A DNA stretch of 50,156 bases from an uncultured Bacteroidales bacterium (lineage in GTDB: Bacteria; Bacteroidota; Bacteroidia; Bacteroidales; FEN-979): contig CAIQUS010000235.1 in assembly GCA_903875045.1 (NCBI GenBank), forward strand, positions 1 to 50,156, given 5' to 3'. Position numbers and translations under genes: made by a program. The notes beneath the pieces are model-generated. The model saw only the letters and a program-made list of their open reading frames with translations. It was not told the DNA's origin and made no database searches. The stretch's first letter is position 1, and each line of letters opens with the position of its first letter. This document shows, piece after piece, positions 27,301 to 35,092 of the stretch.

Positions 27301-28467
27301 CCAAAGGCCTGTGCCATCTTCCATTGTTCCGGTAGATTTTATTTTTCCTCCTGCTACCCATTCTCCCCCCAGATAGGTAGAAAGTGTAGTCCATTCAGCA
27401 TCGGTTGAAACATGCCAGCCTTGTGGGCAAATTGCCTGTAAACCAGCAGTAGTTATATACCCCATCATCTCATTCCACTGGTATAATCCACCGTAAATTG
27501 TACAATTTGATTCAAGATTATTGTAGCAGTACTTCTCAATAATGCCATTATTTGTCTGCTCCTGGATGCTATTTATCCGTGTTCCGATATTCAGGTTTTC
27601 TTTCAACCAGCACTGTGTTCCAACCTGAAGCGTGTTGTATATCTTGCCACCGTAAATAACCGTGGGTATTCCCGGACAAGAAACGGCACATGCATTTACA
27701 TTCAATTTGTTCCAACCGATACCATTATATAATTCAATTTCGTTGGAATTCAGATTGTAAATTGTAAGTCCGGCAACTGGTGACAACGCGCTTCGCTGAT
27801 TTGTTGTAAGTCTGGGAATCAGAATGCCTTTGTCAGGCGCAGAAATTTCGAGAATTGCGGATGGATGTACTGTTGTTCCATTTGAATTGATGGATACGCC
27901 AAGGGCACTTTGGTTTCCTGTTCCTCCGGATATTCCTGTGGAAATTGCACACAGTTCGCGCCATGAATTGCCGTTATAATAATTGATGAGGTTTGTCGAA
28001 GTGTTGTAAACGATCAACCCGATTGCGGGAGTTGAAATCAAATTCGGATTTGTCCTCGGAATACGGATTCCTCTGCTCGGGTTATTTACATCGAGCATGG
28101 CCGAACTATCAGGCGGTGTAGCAGGGTTTGCATTGATTGAAACTCCTCCTCCCGGCTTCAATGACCCTGTAGTGGTTGAAGAAATGGAAACCGAAACCTG
28201 CTGCCATTCAGAACCATTGAAATAATTTAAAAGATTAGTAGTCGTATTGTAAATTACCAGGCCCGTTCCAGGTGAAGGGATGGAATTTCTCGCAGCATCT
28301 GAAAGTCTAGGAAACAAGAACCCCATATTTGACGATTTCACATCCAGCATCGCCGAATTATCCGGTGAACTGTTGTCTGCGTTAATGCCTACCTGAGCCA
28401 AAAGGTAAACAGAAGGGACAATTAAAAAAAAGCCCAGCAGGATAACAAATTTGCAATGGTTTCTCAT
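24367..28467 (-). CDS. Exported protein with four tandem FISUMP modules
   Basis: The 1366-residue protein begins with a signal peptide (MRNHCKFVILLGFFLIVPSV), then three copies of a roughly 70-residue unit (about 25-255) with 'SSAMLDV...RGIRIPR...GLIVYNTST'. Four modules follow at a period of about 300 residues. Each has a Fibrobacter-succinogenes-major-paralogue domain: VQIGTQCWLKENLN near residues 286, 587, 884 and 1184, then YGGLYQWNEMM, GWHIPTDAQWTT, GYWWSSS and VRCLK. Neighbouring modules are joined by an FN3-like linker of about 95 residues (WNWSAVANATGYKW ... RYVWAYNACG). No T9SS sorting domain or lipobox is present, so how it is displayed is unclear. It lies 65 bases after a paralogue and is probably in the same operon. 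Confidence 0.88.
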   Translation of the reverse strand: MRNHCKFVILLGFFLIVPSVYLLAQVGINADNSSPDNSAMLDVKSSNMGFLFPRLSDAARNSIPSPGTGLVIYNTTTNLLNYFNGSEWQQVSVSISSTTTGSLKPGGGVSINANPATPPDSSAMLDVNNPSRGIRIPRTNPNLISTPAIGLIVYNTSTNLINYYNGNSWRELCAISTGISGGTGNQSALGVSINSNGTTVHPSAILEISAPDKGILIPRLTTNQRSALSPVAGLTIYNLNSNEIELYNGIGWNKLNVNACAVSCPGIPTVIYGGKIYNTLQVGTQCWLKENLNIGTRINSIQEQTNNGIIEKYCYNNLESNCTIYGGLYQWNEMMGYITTAGLQAICPQGWHVSTDAEWTTLSTYLGGEWVAGGKIKSTGTMEDGTGLWNSPNTGATNETGFSGLPAGFRDNVGATYNGSINGGWWTSSKYNDSFAWRWVTSSADPYLVRGNRTEVNGYPVRCVKTTCSSAPITPTTGTHSPLENLIVWNWSAVANATGYKWSSVNNFTNSTEMGTATTWSEMGLNCNTPYTRYVWAYNACGNSTPVILNASTLACGSVGGPCPGIPTVIYNNQTYNTVQIGTQCWFKENLNAGTRIDGMQESSNNYFIEKYCYDNLESNCAIYGGLYQWNEMMEYELAEGSQGICPTGWHIPTDAQWTTLATFLGGDNVAGGKMKSTGNLTEGTGLWYYPNYGATNESGFTAVPGGGRADFGSYYQYGGMGYWWSSSVSLYYGDFPIIRDLTYNDSFLNSVNYEKNYGISVRCLKDQCSSAPVNPYNGQHIPSQNQIIWNWSSVTDAVGYKWNTVNNYATAIDLGSAISHTQTGLSCNNAYTCYVWAYNACGYSFPINMTQSTLACGPMGVPCPGLPTITYGGQVYNTVQIGTQCWLKENLNIGTKINGTQDQTNNGVIEKYCINNLETNCNLYGGLYQWNEMMAYDNTAGIQAICPPDWHTSTQAEWTTLYTFIGGDGVAGGKLKSTGTTEAGTGLWHSPNTGATNESNFTALPGGWRNSSGTLTYHGSGGFWWSSSMCKPDKPWCYELYSYDDFLRISLNTKNIGYSVRCVKNTCSSAPVAPTSGANMPLEVLVVWNWSVVANATGYKWSTTNNYANAIEIGTDTVKIEPGLICNTAYTRYVWAYNACGHSTPVVLNQTTMPCGTVGPPCPGTPTVNYGGQVYNTVQIGTQCWLKENLNIGTRINSTQEQTNNNIIEKYCYDNLESNCAVYGGLYQWNEMMQYSISPGVKGICPSGWHIPTDAQWTTVTTFLGGTSVAGWKMKTTGTIEAGTGLWLFPNTGVTNESGFTAVPAGYRYVDGTISTVTGYGYWWSSSEDNTSFAWLRSMSYNSPDVGRVGYYTKNFGVSVRCLRD

Positions 28468-28521
28468 GGGAGGATGTTTTAGGTTGGTTATGGTAAAATT
28501 AATTTGAAATACCAGATCAAA
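28339..28521. repeat. Duplicated 5' segment, copy A
   Basis: These 183 bases (signal-peptide codons plus about 54 untranslated bases of the four-module gene) match 30591-30773 at all but about five positions. Beyond both ends the similarity stops abruptly on the upstream side and fades on the coding side. Confidence 0.85.
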
Positions 28522-28532
28522 CAGCTAAATGG

Positions 28533-30719
28533 CTAAAAAGCCCTGATAGCACGGACAGGGTGCTGGTCGTTCTTAAGGTAATAGCCAATCTGCGATCCAT
28601 CGATCCACATCTGCCCCCATGCGTAGGAAGAACCAGATTGAGAAGAAGTCCAATAGATGTCACCAACAAAACCACCAATTGCATTTTTTTGAAGGTACAT
28701 CTGATTCAGTTCATCCTTTGATGGTAAAAACCAGTCGCTATACCCGTTCAGAACCAGGTTATCGCAAAGACGGGCTGCGCAATTTGTTGCAGCACATCCA
28801 TTAACAATATTCGTGGTATTCGCCTGCCCCGTGAACATGGCAGTAGAAGTTCCCTGATTAGTTCCCTGACAACCCCATAATGAACCACCCTGGTCACTTG
28901 CAGCTGCAATTAACCCGTGCTGCCCGGTACCGTCAATATAGAAAATAATTCCACCGCCGTAGCTTTGGCCAACAGCGAATGAGGGGGTCGTAAAACTTAA
29001 CTGATCCCCATAAGCAGTTCCTGCACTGTTGGTGGCATACGCTTTAAGGTAATAGAGGGTGCCGGCCGATAACATGGTCAGGTTGCTTGTAAAAACTCCG
29101 GTTCCACTCCCATCTGCGGTCTTAAAGTCGGATGTAGTCGGATTTGGTGATAAACTCCAGCAAACACCGTGTTCAGTTACTGTTCCGCCACCATCCGAGG
29201 TAACAGTTCCACCACTGATTGCCGTGGTTTGGGTAATGCTGGTGACTGCTGTGGTTGTTACGTCTGGCAACACAATACAGGGTATGGTTGACTGATCTAA
29301 CGGTGTATTCAATGAATAGCCACAACCACTGTATGCCCATACATAACGGGTATTTGGCGTATTGCATGTCAATCCCGTTTCGGTCGTGGTTGTGGAGGCA
29401 CCCATATCATTGGCCTCTGCGAAATTGTTCACTGTGCCCCATTTATATCCGGTAGCACCGGCAACAGTGTTCCAGTTCCATGTTATCTGGGTTTGTAATG
29501 GCACATGTGTTCCGGCGGTTGGCGCATTTGGAATGGAAGAGCATATTTCTCTAACACAGCGGGTGGAGAAGCCGTAGGCCTTGAAGGCGTTGTACATTCC
29601 GCTGTTGCCTGTACTGAAACCTACTTGCCAGCCACCAGTTGAACCGCCCTGCGTACTACTCCAGTAGTTACCGGTTGAGCCACGACTAACCAAAGAACCA
29701 CTGGTGTAGTAAAGATCCCCGGCAGCATGGAGTTTCAGACCTGAACTCCACGGCCCGGTCCATGTAGACCAACCACCTGCATTGTCTACATTATACCACT
29801 CTGTGTATGTCGGGATACGCCAAGTGGTGCCTAACTCAATGTTACACGGGTCGTTGGCTGTTATCCAGTCTGAGGTTTCACTTATGGTGGACATCCAGGT
29901 TGTATTGGGTGTCCGGGCTGTCCCGTCATGTGTGTACCCCTGTTTGCGGTTAAATTGCCAGTACCAGCCTGCGGAAGCCTCAGTAGCGTCGCTCACGGCA
30001 GTTGCCGAGTGGTCGGAACCAAGATTGCTGGTAATCCAGCATTTGGTAAGTTCGCCGGGTATGTTGGTAACTGTGCCATAAGTGGTTGTTTTAGTTACTG
30101 GTGCTACCAAACCAGCAATATGGTTTATTGCCATATTCTCACCACATGCAAATGTTCCGCATGAAGAAGTAGCACTGGTAAGGGTAATGGAGGATGAGTT
30201 TCCGCAGGCATTGTAAGCCCAGGCATAGCTTGTATAAGCAATGTTGCAGGTTAGTCCGGTTTGGTTCCTGGTGGTTGCTGTGCCCATGTCGGTTGCCGAG
30301 TTGTAATCATTGATCGTATTCCATTTATACCCCGTAGCGTGAGTAACAGGATTCCAGTTCCAGATGATCTGGGTTGGTGCAGGAATATGGATTCCCGTTG
30401 ATGGAAACAGAGGTGCAAGGCAGGTTGGAGCATATATATACCATAAACCATCCATAAACATGGCCAGAGCGCCGGAGCCTGAGTTGCTGCAGTCGGTGCA
30501 ATAAATGATGAGTCCATTGGCCGGATCCTCGATGGTATTCATTTGGGCATGGGTCATCCGGGGAGGAAGTAATCCTTTGTTGGTTGATTTCACATCCAGC
30601 ATTGCCGAATTATCCGGTGAACTGTTGTCGGCGTTAATGCCTACCTGAGCCAAAAGGTAAACAGAAGGGACAATTAAAAACAAGCCCAGCAGGACAACAA
30701 ATTTGCAATGGTTTCTCAT
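28533..30719 (-). CDS. Exported FISUMP/DUF1566 paralogue
   Basis: The ATG at 30719 is chosen because its signal peptide (MRNHCKFVVLLGLFLIVPSV) is nearly identical to that of the downstream paralogue; the frame upstream has no signal. The 728-residue protein has one 'SAMLDVKSTNKGLLPPR' unit, an FN3-like linker, a divergent FISUMP-like domain (about 190-395; LTKCWITSNLG, TTWRIPTYTEWYNV, GNYWSSTQGG, GFSTRCV), a second linker, an FN3-like repeat (VTEHGVCWSLSPNPTTSD), and a C-terminal DUF1566 (Lcl C-terminal) domain (QSYGGGIIFYIDG, GYSDWFLPSKDELNQMY, YWTSSQ, HPVRAIRAF). DUF1566 and FISUMP domains share a C-type-lectin-like look around the WxSS motif. No T9SS tail or lipobox is visible. Its promoter is probably at 30784-30791. 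Confidence 0.83.
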   Translation of the reverse strand: MRNHCKFVVLLGLFLIVPSVYLLAQVGINADNSSPDNSAMLDVKSTNKGLLPPRMTHAQMNTIEDPANGLIIYCTDCSNSGSGALAMFMDGLWYIYAPTCLAPLFPSTGIHIPAPTQIIWNWNPVTHATGYKWNTINDYNSATDMGTATTRNQTGLTCNIAYTSYAWAYNACGNSSSITLTSATSSCGTFACGENMAINHIAGLVAPVTKTTTYGTVTNIPGELTKCWITSNLGSDHSATAVSDATEASAGWYWQFNRKQGYTHDGTARTPNTTWMSTISETSDWITANDPCNIELGTTWRIPTYTEWYNVDNAGGWSTWTGPWSSGLKLHAAGDLYYTSGSLVSRGSTGNYWSSTQGGSTGGWQVGFSTGNSGMYNAFKAYGFSTRCVREICSSIPNAPTAGTHVPLQTQITWNWNTVAGATGYKWGTVNNFAEANDMGASTTTTETGLTCNTPNTRYVWAYSGCGYSLNTPLDQSTIPCIVLPDVTTTAVTSITQTTAISGGTVTSDGGGTVTEHGVCWSLSPNPTTSDFKTADGSGTGVFTSNLTMLSAGTLYYLKAYATNSAGTAYGDQLSFTTPSFAVGQSYGGGIIFYIDGTGQHGLIAAASDQGGSLWGCQGTNQGTSTAMFTGQANTTNIVNGCAATNCAARLCDNLVLNGYSDWFLPSKDELNQMYLQKNAIGGFVGDIYWTSSQSGSSYAWGQMWIDGSQIGYYLKNDQHPVRAIRAF

Positions 30720-30773
30720 GGGAGGATGTTTTAGGTTGGTTATGGTAAAATTAATTTGAAATACCATATCAAA
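30591..30773. repeat. Duplicated 5' segment, copy B
   Basis: This is the partner of 28339-28521 and includes the signal-peptide codons and leader of the DUF1566/FISUMP gene. The -7 element at 30784-30791 lies just outside the duplicated part, so only this copy has a recognisable promoter. Confidence 0.85.
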
Positions 30774-30783
30774 TTCAATCCTG

Positions 30784-30791
30784 CAAAAATA
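30784..30791 (-). promoter_or_regulatory. -7 element TATTTTTG for the FISUMP pair
   Basis: On the minus strand it fits TAnnTTTG about 65 bases before the ATG at 30719. The nearest TTG upstream is 25 bases away, rather far. Confidence 0.45.
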
Positions 30792-30886
30792 TTTTCCGGA
30801 TTGTTTGTGACAGAGCCAAACCCGGGTCCTAACCTGAAAGTAGTTTTTGGTGAATCTACCCACCCCCGTTTAAACGCCCTATTTAC

Positions 30887-30894
30887 TATCTTTG
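30887..30894 (+). promoter_or_regulatory. -7 element TATCTTTG
   Basis: It fits TAnnTTTG and places transcription close to 30901, about 15 bases before the ATG at 30916. No -33 TTG is apparent. Confidence 0.5.
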
Positions 30895-30915
30895 CAAACC
30901 GGTTAAACATTCAAA

Positions 30916-32646
30916 ATGGATAAAAAAACACTCGAAAAATATAGTGCTGCATTTACCCTGAGCGACATGGAAATCTTCATTTTTCCCGACCTGCTCTATG
31001 CCCTGGTGCTCGCCAACATCATGTCGCCCGAAATATGGAAATGGCGCGATGATCCCTGGTTTGCCGGGATCAGAAAGATGGGTCCGCTGAAAAAGATCCA
31101 CCGGGTAAAACAATATGTGATGGACCACTACAACTTCAACCTCGACCTTGAAACCTGGGGACTGACCGATAAACAAACCGAGATCAACCGTTTCAGCGAA
31201 TTTGTCGACCTTGAAATGCTTTCCAGGTCCAATGCCCTCTTTGGTTATGAAGGGGATAAATATTATTTCGACATGGATATCCGTCGCCATTTCGGCCTCG
31301 ATAAATTCGATTCAGATATCATCCCTTACTGGAAAACTGAAACGGTGGAGGCAATGAATGCCTTCCGGTTTAAGCCAAACCATGATGCAGGTGCCGGTGA
31401 ATGTGTATCACTGGCCTGTTTGTATGCAGCAGCCTTGTTCGTTGTAGCTGAAGTGCCCCTCGATAAGATATTCCTGATGGGGACCCCGCTTCATTCACAG
31501 AATTTCATCATGGTCGATGAAGGGGTACTGACCAACAACCGCAGGATTGTCACCAAATCGATGTGGTACAACGGCACGGAACTTTCAGCCCTCGCACGCC
31601 GTGCCCTCGAGCATGAGCAGGTTACATATATCGCGCACAATACCGGCTGGATCCATTCGATGTATCCGGAAGCAACCATTGATCGGGCTGCTTATGGCAT
31701 CTTCAGGGAAAAACTTTCCAAATTCCTTGAAACACCCATTGACTTCGAAATGTTTATGAACTTTTTGCGCGACTACAGCCGTCACCAGAAACTTTTTCAG
31801 CTTTGCTTCCAATGTCAGTGTTCCAACCGGTACATCCCGCTCGAAAAAGCATTTGGCTACGAACATGGCAGCAAAAACCGCCTTGGCGATAAAACCGGAC
31901 GCAAACTCTATTGTGAAATGGATGAGGAGGACCTTTATCTTCAGCCTATCGATCACCGTTACCGGATTTATCATGAAGATGAACTCTTCACCGTCAAACC
32001 TTATCCGGCTTTTATCGAAACCCTGAAACAGAACTTCCCCGGTTTGGAGAATCATGCTGAATTTTTCACCGACCTGAAAAAGTTTGTTCACACCGTACCC
32101 CGGCTGCCATCTACACAAAAGGAGTTTGCCGCACCACAATCAATTACAATTACCCCCGACCAAACCCGCGAGCAAATCATAGAGTACCTCTCGTCCATTA
32201 GAATTTCCAATTTCCAATTTCCAATTTCAAATTTCCAATTTCAAAACCAATCATCCTCCGTCGCCGACCTTGCTTTTTATGCAGGCCGCTATATGGATTC
32301 CTGCGATTGGGAACCTTTTTTCAAAGCCGCTTTCGAACGCAATCCTGTTGCTGTCGAACTCTTCCGGGAAACAACACTGATGAACGTTTTTCTGCAAATG
32401 CAGTCGTGGCCGAACGAGTCAATTTACGATGGCAACCGGCTTGCCCTGCCGGATGAGGTGGTCAATTTCCAGCGTGGTGATGGTATCGAAAAAGCCATTA
32501 CCCTGATGAATATTGCCCGATCGCGCCATCTGCAGGTTTCATTTAAACAAAACCACCCCATCATTCACGTCCATGCCGGCGATGACCATTTTGAATTTGT
32601 ATCCGGGAAGAACCTCTCCATCCCGCAGATACCCCATTCAAAATAG
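30916..32646 (+). CDS. Unrecognised 576-residue protein, transglutaminase-like core?
   Basis: There is no signal peptide, so it is probably cytoplasmic. I do not recognise the family. The N-terminal part is helical with several Trp/Tyr. A central stretch reads GAGECVSLACLYAAALF (Cys163), then MGTPLHSQNF (His193) and IMVDEG (Asp201): Cys at the head of a helix, then His and Asp on strands, is the order of the transglutaminase-like/papain-type core. A C-x2-C-x-C group (Cys297, Cys300, Cys302) follows and could bind metal. Near residues 429-445 the sequence becomes ISNFQFPISNFQFQ, encoded by a tandem DNA repeat, as if intergenic-type repeat DNA had been taken into the frame. The remaining tail is globular. 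The gene stands alone between a divergent FISUMP gene and a convergent fabH. Function unknown. Confidence 0.7.
   Translation: MDKKTLEKYSAAFTLSDMEIFIFPDLLYALVLANIMSPEIWKWRDDPWFAGIRKMGPLKKIHRVKQYVMDHYNFNLDLETWGLTDKQTEINRFSEFVDLEMLSRSNALFGYEGDKYYFDMDIRRHFGLDKFDSDIIPYWKTETVEAMNAFRFKPNHDAGAGECVSLACLYAAALFVVAEVPLDKIFLMGTPLHSQNFIMVDEGVLTNNRRIVTKSMWYNGTELSALARRALEHEQVTYIAHNTGWIHSMYPEATIDRAAYGIFREKLSKFLETPIDFEMFMNFLRDYSRHQKLFQLCFQCQCSNRYIPLEKAFGYEHGSKNRLGDKTGRKLYCEMDEEDLYLQPIDHRYRIYHEDELFTVKPYPAFIETLKQNFPGLENHAEFFTDLKKFVHTVPRLPSTQKEFAAPQSITITPDQTREQIIEYLSSIRISNFQFPISNFQFQNQSSSVADLAFYAGRYMDSCDWEPFFKAAFERNPVAVELFRETTLMNVFLQMQSWPNESIYDGNRLALPDEVVNFQRGDGIEKAITLMNIARSRHLQVSFKQNHPIIHVHAGDDHFEFVSGKNLSIPQIPHSK
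32201..32250. repeat. AATTTCCAATTTC-type tandem repeat inside a coding region
   Basis: Words of the form AATTTCCA/AATTTCAA repeat about five times within the 576-residue ORF. The run stays in frame and encodes SNFQFP/SNFQFQ. Similar AATTTCC-type runs are more usual between genes in this phylum. Confidence 0.75.
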
Positions 32647-32884
32647 CCTACCACAAAAATCCTGTCAAAATCAAAGGTAAGGTACCAGGAGTTCCAGGCT
32701 GGGTGAGCAGGTCAGTCGGTCGGAGTCAATCCCATTTGCCAGATTGGAATCCAAAGTCGGGATTAATGAGATTCTCGATGACATCATTTTGAAGCGACAT
32801 AATCTTTATCTTTATTTCCAAAATGCACATCACAAAGAATAATCTGCGAATAGGTTCAAATGTCCAATAAAAGAAAAGTTCGGT

Positions 32885-33874
32885 TTAATAGGCCCACTTT
32901 ACCCAGATGGAACCCCAGGTAAATCCTCCTCCGAAGGCAGCAAGGATGATATTATCGCCTTTTTTAAGTTTATCTTCCCATTCCCAGAGACATAGTGGAA
33001 TGGTTGCATCTGTGGTATTGCCGTAACGGTCGATGTTGATCATCACTTTCTCCTTGCCGACACCCATCCTGCGGGCCGTGGCATCTATGATCCTCAAATT
33101 GGCCTGGTGGGGCACCAGATAGGAAATATCGTCTGCGGTAAGGTTGTTCCGCTCCATGATTTCTGCCGAAACATCTGCCATCCGGGTCACAGCAAATTTG
33201 AAAACAGGCTGTCCTTCCTGAAAAATAAAATGCTCGCGGGCATCAACGGTCTCATGTGAAGGTGGTTTTAACGACCCACCTGCTTTCATGTGCAGGTAGT
33301 TCCTGCCAGAACCATCCGTTCCCGCAATAGAATCCATGATTCCGACATCCTCCGTGGTAGGCTCAAGCAAAATTGCACCCGCTGCATCGCCGAACAATAC
33401 ACAGGTTTCCCGGGAAGTATAATCCGTAATGGACGACATTTTATCAGCCCCCACCACAATCACTTTCTTGTACATCCCTGTTTCCACATATTTTGATGCG
33501 GTAATCAGGGTAAAGAGCAAACCTGAACAGGCTGCGTTGATGTCAAAACTGAATGCATTGCACAAGCCTGTTTTATCGCTGATGATATTTCCGGTTGCCG
33601 GAAAGGTCATATCAGGTGTCACCGTGGCGCATATCAGCAGGTCAACCTCTTCGGGCTTTGTTCCGGTTTTTTCGAGGAGCCCCTTTACGGCTTCGGCACC
33701 CATGTCGGAAGTTCCCAAACCTTCTCCCTTTAAAATATGACGTTCCCGGATCCCGGTGCGTGTCATAATCCACTCGTCGGTCGTTTCAACCATGGTTTCC
33801 AACTCCTTATTGGTCAATATATAAGGAGGAACCCATCCATGGACTCCAGAAATCTTTGCTCTGAGTTTTGACAT
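32885..33874 (-). CDS. fabH: 3-oxoacyl-[ACP] synthase III (KAS III)
   Basis: FabH condenses acetyl-CoA (or another short acyl-CoA) with malonyl-ACP to begin fatty-acid synthesis in the cytoplasm. The 329-residue protein has the full catalytic triad: Cys116 in [10 protein letters not shown], His256 in VPHQANLRI and Asn286 in [12 protein letters not shown], where the last is the Bacteroidota variant of GNTSAAS. Length is usual. It is the last gene of the DUF177-rpmF-plsX-fabH cluster, six bases after plsX, which matches the conserved bacterial order. Primer preference (straight or branched) cannot be read from the sequence. Many genomes carry more than one FabH; this is the one in the housekeeping cluster. 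Confidence 0.97.
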   Translation of the reverse strand: MSKLRAKISGVHGWVPPYILTNKELETMVETTDEWIMTRTGIRERHILKGEGLGTSDMGAEAVKGLLEKTGTKPEEVDLLICATVTPDMTFPATGNIISDKTGLCNAFSFDINAACSGLLFTLITASKYVETGMYKKVIVVGADKMSSITDYTSRETCVLFGDAAGAILLEPTTEDVGIMDSIAGTDGSGRNYLHMKAGGSLKPPSHETVDAREHFIFQEGQPVFKFAVTRMADVSAEIMERNNLTADDISYLVPHQANLRIIDATARRMGVGKEKVMINIDRYGNTTDATIPLCLWEWEDKLKKGDNIILAAFGGGFTWGSIWVKWAY

Positions 33875-33880
33875 GATTTT

Positions 33881-34840
33881 CTAAATATTGTTAAGCGAAT
33901 ATTGTTCGAGTGCGTGCTTTATTTTTTGAGAAAGCCTGGCATCATGAACCTCTTTGGCCATTAAGATCATCTTTCGGATTGCATTGGCATTGGAAATACC
34001 ATGGCCCACAATCACGGTTGAATTAATCCCCAGAATGGGTGTTCCACCATACGTTTCGTAATTGAACCGGTCGAGGTAGGGATCCTTGATACCTCTTTTT
34101 ACCAGAACGCGATACATCGCTTCAACCTGTTTGAGCACAATATTACCCACAAAGCCGTCGCAAACGATCACATCCACGTTGTCTCGAAACAGTTCCCGCC
34201 CCTCCATGTTCCCGACAAAATGAAAATCCTTGGAATCCTTCATCAGCTGGAAAGCAGACTGGGTTGTCAGGCTGCCTTTCTTTTCCTCGGCACCAATGTT
34301 GAGCAGGCCAACCCGAGGTTTCTTCACATGAAACACATGTTCGGCAAAAAGGGCCCCCAGCATACCAAACTGGTACATCACATCGGGTTTGGCATCAGGA
34401 TTGGTACCCACATCGATCAATACCGATGATCCGCCATTTTCCTTGGGGATGTAGGCAGGGGTACTGGGCCTGATGATTCCCTGGATTGTGTTGACACTAT
34501 AAATCGAACCAACCATCATGGCACCACTGCTGCCCGCACTTGCAAAAGCATGTATTTCTTTATGCTTCAACAATTTAAAGCCAACTGAAATGCTGGAATT
34601 CGGCTTGTTTATCAAGGCCTTGGTTGGCTGTTCATCCATCTCGATCACATCGGGGGCATCTACAATCTCAAACAAACCCGCTTCAACGTTCTCTTCTTTC
34701 AGAAAAGCCAAAATGCCTTCCCGGTCACCAATCAACACAATTTGATCAGTGGCAGGGAGTTCCTTTTGAGCCAGGATAGCACCATGTATCGTGGCTTTTG
34801 GAGCAAAATCACCTCCTAAAACATCCAGACCGATTTTCAT
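33881..34840 (-). CDS. plsX: Phosphate acyltransferase PlsX
   Basis: PlsX turns acyl-ACP and phosphate into acyl-phosphate, the donor for PlsY in phospholipid synthesis. The N-terminus MKIGLDVLGGDFAP is the family signature, and the ATG at 34840 is preferred to an in-frame TTG three codons upstream. Other conserved parts are KLLKHKEIHAFASAGSSGAMM, VLIDVGTNPDAKPDVMYQFG, GLLNIGAEEKKGS and CDGFVGNIVLKQVE, in the expected order. At 319 residues the length is normal. It lies 24 bases after rpmF and six before fabH, so it should be co-transcribed with them. Confidence 0.97.
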   Translation of the reverse strand: MKIGLDVLGGDFAPKATIHGAILAQKELPATDQIVLIGDREGILAFLKEENVEAGLFEIVDAPDVIEMDEQPTKALINKPNSSISVGFKLLKHKEIHAFASAGSSGAMMVGSIYSVNTIQGIIRPSTPAYIPKENGGSSVLIDVGTNPDAKPDVMYQFGMLGALFAEHVFHVKKPRVGLLNIGAEEKKGSLTTQSAFQLMKDSKDFHFVGNMEGRELFRDNVDVIVCDGFVGNIVLKQVEAMYRVLVKRGIKDPYLDRFNYETYGGTPILGINSTVIVGHGISNANAIRKMILMAKEVHDARLSQKIKHALEQYSLNNI

Positions 34841-34864
34841 TGGCAACAATTTAGGTAAAAAAAA

Positions 34865-35050
34865 CTATTCCGCAGAAGCCTTCACAACAGCTTGTTTTCC
34901 ACGATAATACCCACATTCAGGGCAAACCCTGTGGTATAAAACCGGGGCACTGCAATTTGAGCAAATGATGGTCGTGCGGGCAACTGCTTTGTCATGCGTT
35001 CTTCTCTTATCCCTGCGGGTTGTCGAAATTTTATGTTTCGGGTGTGGCAT
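34865..35050 (-). CDS. rpmF: 50S ribosomal protein L32
   Basis: This 61-residue basic protein has the L32 N-terminus MPHPKHKISTTRRDKRRTHD and a four-Cys zinc ribbon (Cys30, Cys33, Cys43, Cys46: CSNC...CPEC), so it is the zinc-containing form of the large-subunit protein. It sits between the DUF177 gene and plsX, as in most bacteria. Confidence 0.97.
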   Translation of the reverse strand: MPHPKHKISTTRRDKRRTHDKAVARTTIICSNCSAPVLYHRVCPECGYYRGKQAVVKASAE

Positions 35051-35058
35051 AATGTTGT

Positions 35059-35092
35059 TTATTTACGATTTGTGAATTACAATTTACGATTT
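35059..35092. repeat. Short ATTTACGATTTG/AATTTACGATTT repeat
   Basis: In the 40-base gap between rpmF and the DUF177 gene, ATTTACGATTT occurs twice, separated by GTGAATTACA. Such A/T-rich 'TTTACGA' words are common intergenic filler in Bacteroidota. The repeat reaches the DUF177 stop codon. Confidence 0.5.

Noticed and set aside
24367-28467. Diversity-generating retroelement
   Set aside because: No reverse transcriptase gene or template repeat is visible in the window; only the lectin-like target-type modules are seen.
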